Source: Candidatus Cloacimonadota bacterium (lineage in GTDB: Bacteria; Cloacimonadota; Cloacimonadia; JGIOTU-2). Taken from it: a DNA stretch of 40,120 nucleotides. Within the stretch, counting starts at the first letter, position 1. Each line of letters opens with the position of its first letter. Both the position numbers and the translations under genes were made by a program. The stretch lies in NCBI GenBank assembly GCA_030613025.1, contig JAUWMT010000024.1:1-40120 (forward strand). Direction: 5' to 3'. Of this stretch, positions 20,616-28,007 are shown piece by piece. A model generated the notes under the pieces. The model had not been told where the DNA came from. It saw nothing but the letters and a program-made list of their open reading frames with translations, and ran no database searches.

Positions 20616-22199
20616 TCAAGCTTTTTTCACCAAAGTAAAGACCTTTTTATAATAGCTCATTCTATGATTATATGAATTATCTGAAGTGTTAATCTCTATG
20701 GAAATGTCATCTCCTTGGAGAGGGGAGTATTCTTTCTTTTGCTTTAGATATATTTCCCATCGACCATCTGATACTGATTTTTCTACAGCTCGTTCTGCAA
20801 AACGTGCTTTAATATCCTCTTTATCGCAAACACAATGTATAATTATCATTTTTGCATCGTATTTTTGTGCCAAATTCCGCGCCCAATCCTGATGTTCTTT
20901 TTGTAAGAAAGTACCATTGAGGATACAATTTTTCCCTTCCTTCAAGAAGGTTTCCGCTTCGTTCATGACTTCTCTATAAGTGTCGTCAGTTTTTTCTGAG
21001 GAATACAGCCCTTTACCATATTCATCATACTGGTGCTGATATTTATTTATTCCAGCCATTTTTTTTCTGACCACATCTGTGCCAATTTCTTTCGCATTGT
21101 AATCAGTGGAAATTTTATGCGCAACAGTTGATTTTCCTGTTCCCGCTAGACCATGCATAAGGAACAGTATAGGTTTACGGTTGATATCGAGAGTGCATGA
21201 GAAAAGATCTGCATAGTAGGATGAAAGTTTAAAGTATTTATTAGCTTTTGTAATGATTTTATTTTCAGTTTTTTTATCAAGATCGTAGGAAAGCATAAAA
21301 CCTATTACTTTGCCACGTACATAAGCACGATAGCATTTATAGAAATTGAGAACTTCAAGAAGCGAGAGGTCGTTACTGCGTCTTATATATTCGTGAATAA
21401 GATATGCCGAATGAGAAGGGAAATTTTGATAGTCGAGGTCCATTGCGAGAAATCCGATGTCTGCTGCAACATCTGAATATCTGAACCTCTCGTTGAATTC
21501 AATACAATCAAATATTGTGATATATCCATCTTTATCAATGACTATATTTCCCGAATGAAGATCTCCATGGCAATCCTTAATGTGTCCTTCTTTCATGCGC
21601 TTGAGGAATAGTGAGCCGTGGGCTTTAATAAAATTACGGGTTATCTCTTTTATATGATCAAATGTTTCCTTTGAGATTGTTTTACCAATGACATTCTCTG
21701 TTTGATCGAAATTCTCTTCAGTATTTGTTGTAATTGTTGAGATGTCTCCGAATTTTTGAATTTCACTATTTGAACTCAAGCTTCTGTAAAAGGTTGTTAG
21801 AATTTTAACAATATTTGTTATATCCTGGTTGCGGATGAAGTTATTTTTTAGCAGATTACTCATTAACCTCTCTTGATTGAATTGGATCATTTTTACTGCA
21901 TAATCAACTATCTCACCTTCGTGGTCACCTATTCGTAATCCTTCTCGCGTATTAAATATAGGAACAACATCAATATATATATTTGGAGCGAGTCGTCTGT
22001 TAAGTCTAAGTTCTTCATCACAAAAATATTTTCTTTTAGCAAGAGTAGAAAAATCAAGAAAACCGAAATTCACTGGCTTTTTGATTTTATATGCAAAAGT
22101 GCCTGTCAAAACAACCCAGGAAATATGTGTTTCCAAAATCGAAGTTTTTGTGATATTCTCTCCGAAAATTTTAGGATCTGCAAGTATTTTTTTGTTCAT
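20616..22199 (-). CDS. Bifunctional phosphotransferase (APH-like) / P-loop kinase fusion
   Basis: A 527-residue fusion. The N-terminal 330 residues resemble aminoglycoside-phosphotransferase-like proteins, with the Brenner-type motif [13 protein letters not shown] and a metal-binding [22 protein letters not shown]. The C-terminal part is a small-molecule P-loop kinase with Walker [10 protein letters not shown] near residue 350. The same two-domain architecture is a recognised uncharacterised family (COG2187 plus COG0645 type). The start is set at the ATG at 22199, because GAAGGA lies at the right distance and the longer frame would begin with TTG. It is the first gene of the likely metH-metF operon. 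The substrate is unknown; antibiotic resistance should not be inferred from the fold. Confidence 0.8.
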   Translation of the reverse strand: MNKKILADPKIFGENITKTSILETHISWVVLTGTFAYKIKKPVNFGFLDFSTLAKRKYFCDEELRLNRRLAPNIYIDVVPIFNTREGLRIGDHEGEIVDYAVKMIQFNQERLMSNLLKNNFIRNQDITNIVKILTTFYRSLSSNSEIQKFGDISTITTNTEENFDQTENVIGKTISKETFDHIKEITRNFIKAHGSLFLKRMKEGHIKDCHGDLHSGNIVIDKDGYITIFDCIEFNERFRYSDVAADIGFLAMDLDYQNFPSHSAYLIHEYIRRSNDLSLLEVLNFYKCYRAYVRGKVIGFMLSYDLDKKTENKIITKANKYFKLSSYYADLFSCTLDINRKPILFLMHGLAGTGKSTVAHKISTDYNAKEIGTDVVRKKMAGINKYQHQYDEYGKGLYSSEKTDDTYREVMNEAETFLKEGKNCILNGTFLQKEHQDWARNLAQKYDAKMIIIHCVCDKEDIKARFAERAVEKSVSDGRWEIYLKQKKEYSPLQGDDISIEINTSDNSYNHRMSYYKKVFTLVKKA

Positions 22200-22294
22200 A
22201 GTATCCTTCAATCTATTTATTTTTAGAACACTTTGTTATAAAATAAGTTATTATTCAAAACACAGAGTATCGAGAAAAATTATTAAATTTTCAC

Positions 22295-22484
22295 CCTAGT
22301 GTCAAGTCAAGCTTCGATTGGAAATTGTAATTGAATTTTAACATTCCTTATATTTCCTTCTCCTCAACTAGGGAGAAGGTTAGTTTACCCCGTGAAATCA
22401 GCTTGCTGAATAGTTCACTGGGGGATGAGGTCTCAAACTTTGTTAAAATTCAATTTACGTCATTTCACAATTGACTTATCACTA
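22295..22484 (-). repeat. MITE-like element, second copy, carrying a nested palindrome
   Basis: The reverse complement matches 10-158 over nearly its full length, including both ends and the GGAGAAGG hairpin. It differs mainly by about 40 extra bases at 22383-22422. It fills most of the gap between the kinase-fusion gene and the stop of the next gene at 22499. Confidence 0.75.
22383..22422. repeat. Palindromic repeat, family A, inserted into a MITE-like element
   Basis: CCCCGTGAAATCAGC and GTTCACTGGGG-type arms face each other around TTGCTGAATA. The same element at 10-158 has GGTTA directly joined to GGATGAGG (in this orientation), so these 40 bases are an insertion. The arms match other family A copies (CCC-x-GTG-x-AAT with ATT-x-CAC-x-GGG). 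Confidence 0.65.
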
Positions 22485-22498
22485 CCACTTATCATATT

Positions 22499-23938
22499 TT
22501 AATGTCTTACTGTATGTTTACTCGTTTCAGCACGATGAACATCCCATTCAAATCCGCAATTGACGCATTTTCTATGATCAAGATAATTCTCGGTCGTTGT
22601 GATTTCTTCGTCATGATGTCGCGCGTAATGCTTCGTTTCTGTGTTACCGGAATGTGTCGTTCCTGTATAGACATCACGAGTTTTCCATGCTCTTGATTCC
22701 TCTGTGCCGGTATGAGTGCTGCCTTTATCTGCCGCGCTCCACATTGTATGACAGCTTGGGCAGCGGTTGTAGTTTACGTTTTTATTATTCCAGCGTATGA
22801 AAATAAACCATGGAACAAGGGTAAATATCGCTATGACAAGAAACTCTTCCAGAATTACGTTGAGTGTCAAAACAAGGAAGAAGAAATACATAAAAGCAGT
22901 GAGCAGGAGGAAGTTAATAAATTTAACCAATCCATTTCCCATCGGTTTGATCGAAATGATGAGTCGTCTGAAGGGCCAGGATAAGAATTGAGGTATTGAA
23001 AAGAAAAGGAATATTCCTATCAAAGAAACAATGAAGCCGATAATTTTAGTTAAGAGATTTTTCTTTTTGAATTTGCTCCACCAGCCTTCTTTGGTATCAG
23101 CTTTTCGCAAATAAGTTTTCTGAGAGTTGGAGAGCCAATTGAGGTTGATACTTCTTATCAAACCAGCAAGGGGAAGTTTTTCTGCAATTGATTTTTTGGC
23201 AGAACCGAGAAGTGTTATCTCATTCGCAACGTCACCATCATATGATATTTTCAATCCATTATGACGCATTTTATTTTGCACTCCGATCACATACTGGAAG
23301 TAGAGTTCAGAAGAAGTTTGATTATTGTTAGTAAAAATGAATGCGCTTGCCGGACCGATAAAATCGATTGCTTCTTCCCTTGTTTTGCCGATAAGCTTAT
23401 TCTGGAGTTTTTCAAGGGTATAGATTCGGGTAAATTTCTGATTTACTTCTGGTAGGATTCTAAAATATGGAGAACGCATATAGTGCTTGATAACTGTGCC
23501 AACCCTCCCATCCTCTAAGCGTACTTTATAGATGCCACCATTATCAAGAACTTCAAGCCAGTATGCTCGGGTGCCGGGAGGAAGTATCTCATAATCGCCA
23601 GAGCCCCATTTCAGTCCGTAATAAAATTTAATTGAGTCGACATTCTCTACCCAATAGATTTCCTCGATATCGTCAAATTTGATAAATCCGTATTCTTCTG
23701 AAGGTAATGTGACTTTAAAACACGAGGCATAAGATGCTGAAGGAGTTACTTTTGTACCCTTCCATACTTGCTTCAGCTCGATCGCTGGTTCTCCTTTTGA
23801 TTGATAGCTTTCCCAAAGAAGCCAGGTATTGTTACGGATCGTCCAAACTTCCTGAACTTCCGCAACTTCTTCCTTAGCACATAATGATGAAAATACGAGA
23901 ATGAAAAATAGTAAAACTGCAAGTCCTTTTTTAAACAT
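22499..23938 (-). CDS. Membrane protein with signal peptide, SH3-like N-region and split zinc ribbon
   Basis: I do not recognise a named family. The 479-residue protein has a signal peptide (residues 4-21) and an extracytoplasmic region of about 270 residues with beta-rich, SH3b-like segments (WLEVLDNGGIYKVRLEDGRVGTV). Two strongly hydrophobic segments follow at about 295-330, then two at about 340-385. A cytoplasmic-looking tail begins with CPSCHTMW. About 65 His/Thr/Glu-rich residues separate that from CVNCGFEWD near the C-terminus. The two C-x-x-C pairs could form one zinc ribbon split by the polar insert. AAGGAGA precedes the start. The downstream stop touches the MITE-like element. It may sense the envelope and signal inward, but that is speculation. 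Confidence 0.6.
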   Translation of the reverse strand: MFKKGLAVLLFFILVFSSLCAKEEVAEVQEVWTIRNNTWLLWESYQSKGEPAIELKQVWKGTKVTPSASYASCFKVTLPSEEYGFIKFDDIEEIYWVENVDSIKFYYGLKWGSGDYEILPPGTRAYWLEVLDNGGIYKVRLEDGRVGTVIKHYMRSPYFRILPEVNQKFTRIYTLEKLQNKLIGKTREEAIDFIGPASAFIFTNNNQTSSELYFQYVIGVQNKMRHNGLKISYDGDVANEITLLGSAKKSIAEKLPLAGLIRSINLNWLSNSQKTYLRKADTKEGWWSKFKKKNLLTKIIGFIVSLIGIFLFFSIPQFLSWPFRRLIISIKPMGNGLVKFINFLLLTAFMYFFFLVLTLNVILEEFLVIAIFTLVPWFIFIRWNNKNVNYNRCPSCHTMWSAADKGSTHTGTEESRAWKTRDVYTGTTHSGNTETKHYARHHDEEITTTENYLDHRKCVNCGFEWDVHRAETSKHTVRH

Positions 23939-24053
23939 ATAAATCTCCTTTTCCTTTTATTAGATGATTAATCATAAAACACAAAGAATCGACCAACGAA
24001 AACATATTTGAATCTGTATTATTTATTAAAATTGAGTCAAGTTTATTAACGAA

Positions 24054-24596
24054 TTACTCTTTAATATTCAACAGGTAGTCTGCAGTAAATATGAATTTTA
24101 CTTCGCCGTTTTCAATAATCGGACATGAATAGGTGGTCAGGTAATATTTCTCACCTGATCCGTCAACGTCATAATATGGAATGCTCCACATTGCTTTTTT
24201 ATTCAGATAGGGTTTTTTATACCAGTTGCTGTTCGCAGATGTCATGAAATTATATGCCGTATCAAGTTTTGTTTCTGCTTTATTACCTTCCCGAAAAACA
24301 TAGTAGGTCTCGATGAGTTCCATATTCTCATCATAAGGTGCAGTAGCATAGGCAGCTCCGAAAATGCGTGGGTTTCCGGATAAGAGTGCATGAAGTGCTG
24401 CAATAATGTCTTGTTCTTGGAAATTTGATTTGTTACTCAATTCCTGAGCTTTCTTTTGAACTTCTGCTTCGATGGTTGTCTGTGTGTCCACATACTTCAG
24501 TTTTTCACAGTAAGAGCAGGTGCAGGATACTATTACCAGAGAAGCAAGCATGATCATCAACAATGTTACCGTCGTTTTGATTTTAACATTCTCCAT
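24054..24596 (-). CDS. Cache-like sensor-domain lipoprotein
   Basis: A 180-residue lipoprotein. The signal sequence ends in a lipobox-like LVIVSC with Cys25 as the probable lipidated residue. The mature part resembles an extracellular double-Cache/PDC sensor fold. A long helix (TTIEAEVQKKAQELSNK) leads to a beta region with the typical W-x-x-P-Y-x-D-x-x-G-x-x-x-x-L-T-T-Y-S-x-P-I pattern (near residues 138-162). It lacks the membrane helix and kinase or cyclase part usually attached to Cache domains, so it may act as a free binding lipoprotein. The Shine-Dalgarno is weak. It is divergent from the NTPase gene at 24743, with a 146-base shared upstream region. Confidence 0.65.
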   Translation of the reverse strand: MENVKIKTTVTLLMIMLASLVIVSCTCSYCEKLKYVDTQTTIEAEVQKKAQELSNKSNFQEQDIIAALHALLSGNPRIFGAAYATAPYDENMELIETYYVFREGNKAETKLDTAYNFMTSANSNWYKKPYLNKKAMWSIPYYDVDGSGEKYYLTTYSCPIIENGEVKFIFTADYLLNIKE

Positions 24597-24742
24597 GTTG
24601 AAATTATTTTCAAGATGAATTTTTTAGATGAAACTTGGACTAATCAAGTTTTATAGATAAAATACTGTAACAATTCTGACTCTATAAGTGAGATGATTCG
24701 ATTTTTCTTGCCTTACTAATGAGATTGTTTGTATTTCGTTCT

Positions 24743-25288
24743 ATGCCGAAAAACATACTGATCACAGGATATCCCAGAGTGGGCAAAACCACTATAATTA
24801 ATAAGATAATTAAAGAATTATCATGCAGCATAGGCGGATTTTACACCCACGAAATGCGAGAGAAAGGCACACGGATTGGTTTTTATATCACTGATTTTGA
24901 CGGCAACCAAATGGTCATGGCTTCAGAGAGTTCGAACTCTCCTTATCGTGTGAATAAGTATGGTGTGAATATCGAAGCTTTTGAAAAGATAGGCATTCCT
25001 GCAATGGAGAGAGCTCTGCAAAATGCTGACCTGATCGTGATTGATGAAATTGGCAAGATGGAGATGTTCAGTCCGAAATTTTGTGATATGCTGCGAACCG
25101 TATTTGATTCAGAAAAACCATTACTGGCTACGATAAAAAAGACAGACTGTGAGCTGACAAAAGAGTTCAAACTGAGAGAAGATGTAATTATTTTTGAAGT
25201 CACGGCAGACAATCGGGATAGAATTTCTGATGAAATAACCGAAGAAGTATCCTCTCTCATTCCCAATGCCTTCATTGGGAATGGTTAA
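24743..25288 (+). CDS. THEP1-like nucleoside-triphosphatase
   Basis: About 181 residues of the NTPase_1/THEP1 family, which hydrolyse nucleoside triphosphates. Walker A ITGYPRVGKTT is at the N-terminus, GGFYTHEMRE follows near residue 30, and the Walker B LIVIDEIGKMEMFS near residue 96 is diagnostic for the family. The ATG at 24743 starts the family-typical sequence, whereas the ATG at 24719 would add eight residues. Neither has a clear ribosome-binding site. The last residues (IPNAFIGNG) are encoded by a palindrome (25259-25282) and look like an acquired tail. Confidence 0.85.
   Translation: MPKNILITGYPRVGKTTIINKIIKELSCSIGGFYTHEMREKGTRIGFYITDFDGNQMVMASESSNSPYRVNKYGVNIEAFEKIGIPAMERALQNADLIVIDEIGKMEMFSPKFCDMLRTVFDSEKPLLATIKKTDCELTKEFKLREDVIIFEVTADNRDRISDEITEEVSSLIPNAFIGNG
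25259..25282. repeat. Palindrome inside the 3' end of the NTPase gene
   Basis: ATTCCCAATG (25259-25268) pairs perfectly with CATTGGGAAT (25273-25282) around a 4-base loop. It is translated as the protein's last residues. The stop codon follows within 4 bases, so the hairpin could also stabilise or end the transcript, but no T-run follows directly. Confidence 0.55.
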
Positions 25289-25291
25289 TCT

Positions 25292-25392
25292 TTATTTCTT
25301 CAATTTATTCAATTCCTTAATAATTTGCTTTGCCTTCTTATGTCCAAATCCTGTTGCTTTTTGAAGATTTCTCAGAGCATGCTTGCTTCGTG
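25292..25392 (-). pseudogene. C-terminal remnant of a Sel1/TPR-like protein
   Basis: On the minus strand a frame ending at TAA (25292-25294) reads KHALRNLQKATGFGHKKAKQ and then IIKELNKLKK, which resembles the last repeat of Sel1/TPR-type proteins (A-L-x-x-L-x-K-A-x-x-x-G-H-K-x-A). No start or upstream repeat is present. The upstream side runs into palindromic repeats from about 25447. It is likely a fragment left by repeat insertion or deletion, and the call rests on pattern resemblance only. Confidence 0.3.
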
Positions 25393-25446
25393 GCGAAGTA
25401 TGAAGCGAGAATGTGCCAATCCTCGAATCACACTTTTAACCCGTTT

Positions 25447-25550
25447 ACCCTGTGTAATCTCTTATATCTTTTATTACACATGGGTGAAATCTGTTTTTTA
25501 TTTATCCCGTTAAATCACATCTTTATTTATTAAACTGGGATTTCACCGGG
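25447..25550. repeat. Tandem family A palindromes
   Basis: ACCCTGTGTAAT (25447-25458) faces ATTACACATGGGT (25473-25485) with one offset base. Next to it, GGGTGAAATC (25482-25491) faces GATTTCACCGGG (25539-25550), with an inner CCCGTTAA-type pair from 25506. So two or three units of the CCC-x-GTG-x-AAT family are packed and nested here. Confidence 0.5.
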
Positions 25551-25591
25551 TCATTACATTCGCTGCGATTCAAGTCAAAAATGACAAATTG

Positions 25592-25621
25592 CTTTGCGAA
25601 AGTTGCCTTCCTTTCGCAAAG
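25592..25621. repeat. Palindromic repeat, family B (CTTTGCGAAAG)
   Basis: CTTTGCGAAAG (25592-25602) pairs perfectly with CTTTCGCAAAG (25611-25621) around an 8-base loop. A copy differing at one loop base lies at 30342-30371. The similarity continues for about 60 bases downstream in both copies. Confidence 0.7.
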
Positions 25622-25676
25622 TTAAAAGGATCATAAAAATATCTGTTGCTGATTAAGGGTAATCAACCCTAATTAA

Positions 25677-25715
25677 TACTGGATTCCCAATTCCCGATCT
25701 ATCGGGAGAAATGAC
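25677..25715. repeat. ATACTGGATTCC...ATGACA repeat with TCCCGAT hairpin
   Basis: AATACTGGATTCC is followed by the hairpin TCCCGAT-CT-ATCGGGA (25692-25707) and AGAAATGACA. The same arrangement occurs at 30512-30549. Units of this CTGGATTCC/GAATGACA type are common dispersed hairpins in many bacterial genomes. Between here and 25904 I see no gene. Confidence 0.55.
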
Positions 25716-25904
25716 ATATTTTTAATCAAATAATTCCTCGAGGTTCTGCCTCGGGGTTTCCAATTTCTCCATTTCCATTTTGGAGAGGGCTGGGGTGAGG
25801 TAAAATAATGAAAATTCGGTTTTCAATCATTGGATTGAAATAAAATTGGCGAAATACTCCTTTGTCTGCCACGGGGATAGTCAATTTTAAGAATTTTCTT
25901 TATT

Positions 25905-25935
25905 GAGTGTGTCATGGAATGGTCCATGACACCTC
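25905..25935. repeat. Family C palindrome, left copy flanking the FG-GAP gene
   Basis: GTGTCATGGA (25909-25918) pairs perfectly with TCCATGACAC (25923-25932). The 31-base unit is identical to 27606-27636, in the same orientation, on the other side of the FG-GAP gene. Confidence 0.75.
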
Positions 25936-25987
25936 GAAATAACTGCAGACAATCAGGATAGTATTTTTGATGAAATAACAAATAAAA

Positions 25988-26016
25988 TTGACACTTGAAT
26001 CTTATTAACAAATTAT
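25988..26016 (+). promoter_or_regulatory. Possible sigma-70-type promoter for the FG-GAP gene
   Basis: TTGACA (25988-25993) is followed after 17 bases by AATTAT (26011-26016), which matches TATAAT at four of six positions. The start codon is at 26040 with AGGAG before it. Consensus promoters are hard to prove in this phylum. Confidence 0.35.
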
Positions 26017-26039
26017 CTATTCCAAAATAGGAGAAAAAA

Positions 26040-27563
26040 ATGAAAAAGTTTATATTTTGTTTTATCATAGCACTTTTTATTAGTGCAAGTTTATTTGCAG
26101 ACTGGGATATCGGTGAGCTTCTTCTCGCTTCCGATGGGGCTGAGCATGATGAATTTGGCAAATCAGTTTCCATATCCGGTGATTATGCTGTAGTTGGTGC
26201 TCTGGCTAATGATGAAAATGGCTCAAATTCTGGCTCTGCTTATATTTTTTATTATGATGGTGACAATTGGTATCAGCAGGCAAAGTTAACTGCTTCCGAT
26301 GGAACAGATCTTGATATTTTTGGCAAATCAGTTTCCATGTCCGGTGATTATGTTGTGATTGGTGCTACAGGTAATGATGACAACGGTTATAATTCAGGTT
26401 CTGCTTATATCTTTAGTAGAAGTGGAACCATTTGGACAGAGCAGGCAAAATTAAATGCTTCTGATGGGGCAACTGAAAATAGTTTCGGTTATTCAGTTTC
26501 CATATCCGGTGATTATGCAGTGATTGGTGCTATGGGTAATGATGAAAATGGTACTCATGCCGGGGCTGCTTATATTTTTCATAGAAGCGGCACAATTTGG
26601 TCACAACAGGCAAAATTACTTGCTTCCGATGGAGTCGCTCATGATATTTTCGGTAAGTCGGTTGCCATATTCGGTGATTACGCTATAATTAGTGCTGGTA
26701 GTGTCAATAGCAACGGTTTTTGTTATATATATAAAAGAAGTGGCACTGATTGGTCTCAGCAGGCAAAATTACTTGCTTCTGATGGAGCATCTCAAGATCT
26801 TTTCGGTTATTCGGTTTCCATTAATGATGATTATGCTGTGATTGGTGCTTGTGGTGATGATGACAATGGTTCTTATTCCGGTTCTACTTACATCTTTAGT
26901 AGAAGTGGAACTATTTGGACAGAGCAGGCAAAATTAACTGCCTCCGATGGAGCAACTGATAATTATTTCGGTTATTCAGTTTCCATTAGCGGCGATTATA
27001 TTGTGATTGGTGCTTATAGCGATGATGACAATGGTATTAGCTCCGGCTCTGCATATATTTTTAATAGAAGTGGAACCATTTGGACAGAGCAAACAAAATT
27101 ACTTGCTCCCGACGGTGCAGCTTATGATAGATTCGGCAGATCGGTTTCCATGTCGGGTAATGTTGTAATAATTGGTGCCGATGGTAATGATGACAATGGT
27201 TTTAATTCAGGTTCTGCTTATGTTTTCCAAAACGATGGACTTTTCCCTGTTATTGAAGATGTTGAAGCAAACCCTTTGGAAACAAAACTTATCGGTAACT
27301 TCCCAAATCCATTCAATAAAACCACAGCGATTTCTTTTTATCTCACCGCAGCGAACAGAGAGAACGCAGAGATTGTGATCTATAACCTCAAAGGGCAGAA
27401 AATCAGAACATTCCAAATTCCGCAATCCGAAATCAGCAATATAAATTCTGTGGTATGGGATGGAACTGATGACAATAAAAATCCTGTTTCACGCGGAATA
27501 TATTATTACAAATTACAAACAGATAAAAAAGATTTCATTCGCAAGATGACCCTGATGAAGTGA
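26040..27563 (+). CDS. Secreted seven-repeat FG-GAP beta-propeller protein with sorting tail
   Basis: A 507-residue protein with a signal peptide (KKFIFCFIIALFISASLFA). It has seven tandem repeats of about 55 residues of the FG-GAP/integrin-alpha type: L-L-A-S-D-G-A, F-G-x-S-V-S-I-S-G-D-Y, V-I-G-A, D-D-N-G-x-x-S-G-S-A-Y-I-F, S-G-T-I-W-T-E-Q. Seven units predict a seven-bladed propeller, and D-x-D/N-x-G loops suggest calcium binding. The fourth repeat is shorter by a few residues. The C-terminal sorting module (NFPNPFNKTTAISF, VVWDGTDDNKNP) is encoded by DNA nearly identical to part of the gene at 13788. The repeats are close at DNA level and could recombine. The gene is bracketed by identical 31-base palindromes. 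Confidence 0.8.
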   Translation: MKKFIFCFIIALFISASLFADWDIGELLLASDGAEHDEFGKSVSISGDYAVVGALANDENGSNSGSAYIFYYDGDNWYQQAKLTASDGTDLDIFGKSVSMSGDYVVIGATGNDDNGYNSGSAYIFSRSGTIWTEQAKLNASDGATENSFGYSVSISGDYAVIGAMGNDENGTHAGAAYIFHRSGTIWSQQAKLLASDGVAHDIFGKSVAIFGDYAIISAGSVNSNGFCYIYKRSGTDWSQQAKLLASDGASQDLFGYSVSINDDYAVIGACGDDDNGSYSGSTYIFSRSGTIWTEQAKLTASDGATDNYFGYSVSISGDYIVIGAYSDDDNGISSGSAYIFNRSGTIWTEQTKLLAPDGAAYDRFGRSVSMSGNVVIIGADGNDDNGFNSGSAYVFQNDGLFPVIEDVEANPLETKLIGNFPNPFNKTTAISFYLTAANRENAEIVIYNLKGQKIRTFQIPQSEISNINSVVWDGTDDNKNPVSRGIYYYKLQTDKKDFIRKMTLMK

Positions 27564-27605
27564 TTCGGTTATATGAGCTGTGAGGGATCAATCCCTGACG
27601 GTCGT

Positions 27606-27636
27606 GAGTGTGTCATGGAATGGTCCATGACACCTC
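27606..27636. repeat. Family C palindrome, right copy
   Basis: GTGTCATGGA (27610-27619) pairs with TCCATGACAC (27624-27633). The 31 bases are identical to 25905-25935. It begins 43 bases after the stop of the FG-GAP gene. Confidence 0.75.
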
Positions 27637-27676
27637 AAAACCAAAAAAAAACATAGGAGATTTAGTATTTACTAAC

Positions 27677-27740
27677 GAGCTTACTCTAAAAAGGTTATTA
27701 TTAAAAATATGTTGGAAATTTTTCAAACATTTAGAAACCG
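27677..27740 (+). repeat. 64-base dispersed repeat, copy 1
   Basis: This stretch aligns without gaps to 39931-39994. The shared words are TTACTCTAAAAAGG, AAATATGTT and GAAACC, and roughly four fifths of positions agree. Both copies run into hairpins at their 3' side; here it is AACCGAT-GA-ATCGGTT at 27736-27751. The longer reading frame across this stretch looks accidental. Confidence 0.6.
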
Positions 27741-27770
27741 ATGAATCGGTTACAATTAGCTATCTTCCTA

Positions 27771-27798
27771 TTAACCACCAACTTAAGTTGGTGGTTAA
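27771..27798. repeat. Perfect 28-base palindrome
   Basis: TTAACCACCAACTT is followed directly by its exact reverse complement AAGTTGGTGGTTAA with no loop. An A-run follows, so it is not a forward intrinsic terminator. It may be a protein-binding or repeat-element site. Confidence 0.6.
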
Positions 27799-27828
27799 TA
27801 AAAAAAAAGCATTAACCGTTTTATTTAT

Positions 27829-27864
27829 CCCGTGAAATGGATTTATCTTTTTTATTTCACTGGG
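27829..27864. repeat. Palindromic repeat, family A
   Basis: CCCGTGAAAT (27829-27838) faces ATTTCACTGGG (27854-27864), with a TC-rich loop. The pair has the same arm design as 22383-22422 and 25447-25550. It lies 95 bases before the ECF promoter. Confidence 0.6.
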
Positions 27865-27959
27865 AACGGTTTCACGATTTCTTAAATTGAACTTTTTAGA
27901 GTGGACTCACTACCTAAATATCAAAAATCAATAAAAAAAATAGGTTTGTTAATAAAAAT

Positions 27960-27985
27960 TGTAACCTTTCGTATGCTGTTGCGTT
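27960..27985 (+). promoter_or_regulatory. ECF-sigma-type promoter, probably autoregulated
   Basis: TGTAAC (27960-27965) is separated by exactly 16 bases from CGTT (27982-27985). This matches the classic ECF layout of an AAC-containing -35 element and a CGT-containing -10 element. It stands directly before an ECF sigma gene, and ECF operons are usually self-activated. The predicted transcription start near 27992 lies downstream of the ATG at 27990, which argues for a later start codon. Confidence 0.55.
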
Positions 27986-28007
27986 ATAAATGTATAAGAG
28001 CATGGGA

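Noticed and set aside
20616-22199. Aminoglycoside resistance gene
   Set aside because: Only the general phosphotransferase fold is present, and the fusion with a P-loop kinase belongs to a housekeeping-like uncharacterised family.
22200-22294. SAM or cobalamin riboswitch before the metH operon
   Set aside because: The leader is short and AT-rich and shows no conserved core that I could recognise; most of the gap is a repeat element.
25447-25935. CRISPR array
   Set aside because: The repeats are palindromes of different families at irregular spacing, without constant direct repeats and uniform spacers, and no cas genes are near.
27771-27808. Intrinsic terminator for the FG-GAP gene
   Set aside because: The stem has no loop and is followed by A rather than T on the coding strand.
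27608-27835. A 75-codon open frame after the FG-GAP gene
   Set aside because: It runs through the family C palindrome, the 64-base repeat and the perfect palindrome, has no ribosome-binding site, and resembles no protein.
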